Source of the DNA: Halalkalicoccus jeotgali B3
GTDB lineage: Archaea > Halobacteriota > Halobacteria > Halobacteriales > Halalkalicoccaceae
Direction: 5' to 3'
Length of the DNA stretch: 64,000 nucleotides
Assembly: GCF_000196895.1 (NCBI RefSeq)
Contig: NC_014299.1
Location: 186,001 to 250,000 of the forward strand
Every line of letters begins with the position of its first letter. The stretch's first letter is position 1. The position numbers and the translations under genes were made by a program. Shown here in pieces: positions 63,414-64,000 of the stretch. The notes below the pieces were generated by a model. That model was not told the DNA's origin, ran no database searches, and worked only from the letters and a program-made list of their open reading frames with translations.

Positions 63414-64000
63414 ATGACTGAACCCACAACGAGTACCGAGAGCACCGCCACCGACCAGCCTGCGACGACCGAGGAACCAACGCTCGAGTCCATCTCCGAA
63501 CAACTCGAAGCGCTCACCAATCGGGTCGAAGAACTCGAGGCCGAACTTAATCGCAAAGACGACCGGATTGAGGAGCTGGAAGCGGAGCTCACCGAGTACA
63601 AGCGTTTTGCCGGCTCGGAATTTGCTGACGTTCGCGGCCGGATCACCGACGTCGAAGACCAGATCCAAGAGTTAGAAACAACGCTCCAGGAGACGCCCAC
63701 GGAGACCACCACCGTTGCCGCCGAGGAGACTGGCTCCCAGACCACGACTACGGAGACACCGTTAGAACGCATCTGTACGCTTCCCGAGCACGTCGCCAAT
63801 CGCGAGCTCACGACCAATCAAAAACGTGCTCGCTTCATCGCACAGGACGTACAGGATTACGCCGAGAAGGCACCTGCTGGGCTCGTGCTCGATAGTCAGA
63901 CGATCGCGAAGGTCATCACTGCCGCCGAAGGGTCGAAGCCTCACACCCAAACTGTGGCCCGTGTCATGAACTTCCTCGAGAAGCTGGGGAAAGACGACGT
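63414..64000 (+). CDS. Coiled-coil protein, 5' part (runs off the window)
   Basis: An open frame from ATG 63414 continues past the edge for at least 195 codons. After a Thr-rich start come heptad-type residues (SISEQLEALTNRVEELEAEL to DRIEELEAELTEYKRF and VEDQIQELETTLQE), a Thr-rich linker, then a globular part (CTLPEHVANRELTTNQKRAR, then KVITAAEGSKPHTQTVARVM). Layout is coiled coil plus helical, HTH-like region. It suggests a DNA-organising or regulatory protein of a mobile element. Function not assigned. Confidence 0.7.
   Translation, partial: MTEPTTSTESTATDQPATTEEPTLESISEQLEALTNRVEELEAELNRKDDRIEELEAELTEYKRFAGSEFADVRGRITDVEDQIQELETTLQETPTETTTVAAEETGSQTTTTETPLERICTLPEHVANRELTTNQKRARFIAQDVQDYAEKAPAGLVLDSQTIAKVITAAEGSKPHTQTVARVMNFLEKLGKDD

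Noticed and set aside
1-64000. CRISPR array
   Set aside because: No regularly spaced direct repeats of 25-40 bp were seen anywhere. The repeats found are dispersed and single.

Overview
The window reads as accessory DNA, either a large plasmid or a chromosomal island, from a haloarchaeon (class Halobacteria). Predicted proteins are strongly acidic, secreted proteins carry twin-arginine or lipobox signals, and genes are chained by ATGA overlaps. Several families are typical of haloarchaea: TumE/HVO_A0114-type toxin-antitoxin pairs, a bat-type HTH regulator, DUF2178 and DUF7521-like membrane proteins and a SHOCT protein. Base composition changes sharply between blocks. The alcohol dehydrogenase and both window ends are GC-rich, while 36-46 kb is visibly poorer in G/C at third positions. 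Together with many broken genes and IS relics, this suggests assembly by repeated transfer.

Left part (1-9.1 kb). A chain of small genes coupled by ATGA overlaps ends in a 40-residue C2H2 zinc-finger microprotein. A 670-bp non-coding tract follows, holding a cloverleaf-like fold and an oriT-like set of inverted repeats. It leads into a DNA mobilization module: a MobC-like RHH protein, an HxH relaxase and a VirD4/TraG-type coupling ATPase that carries one frameshift. A TumE/TumA pair, a truncated TrkA-like membrane gene, a RelE/RHH pair and a zinc alcohol dehydrogenase come next.

9-29 kb holds small membrane proteins. One four-gene operon combines two DUF2178 proteins, an XRE regulator and a large membrane-anchored serine hydrolase. 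There are also cell-surface sugar genes, a second TumE/TumA pair, and a mirror-image rearranged relic of the mobilization module (17.5-18.8 kb). The rest includes an EMC3/DUF106 protein, a CPBP protease and two transposase relics.

28-34 kb carries a bat-type regulator next to an epoxide-hydrolase-like enzyme, a stand-alone NuoCD gene, a PD-(D/E)XK nuclease and a TnpB relic.

34-58 kb is a nitrogen-scavenging catabolic island. It has gamma-glutamyltransferase, an M20 carbamoylase-type hydrolase, a PotD/PotABC polyamine-type importer, three M20 deacylases, a class III aminotransferase, an HDAC-like polyamine deacetylase, a PNPOx-like flavoprotein, a creatininase-family hydrolase and a copper amine oxidase. 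It closes with HyuA/HyuB, preceded by a zinc microprotein. The likely combined role is uptake and stepwise hydrolysis, deacylation and oxidation of amines, amides or cyclic amides. That role is inferred from family membership.

58-64 kb has a Tat-exported polysaccharide deacetylase operon and an amidase relic interrupted by an AlbA_2 (Schlafen-like) gene. A compact three-way-junction RNA candidate then sits in the leader of a GC-rich operon of zinc-binding and coiled-coil proteins that runs off the end. The best candidates for something undescribed are the haloarchaeal MobC-relaxase-coupling-protein module with its oriT-like region, and the two structured-RNA candidates.
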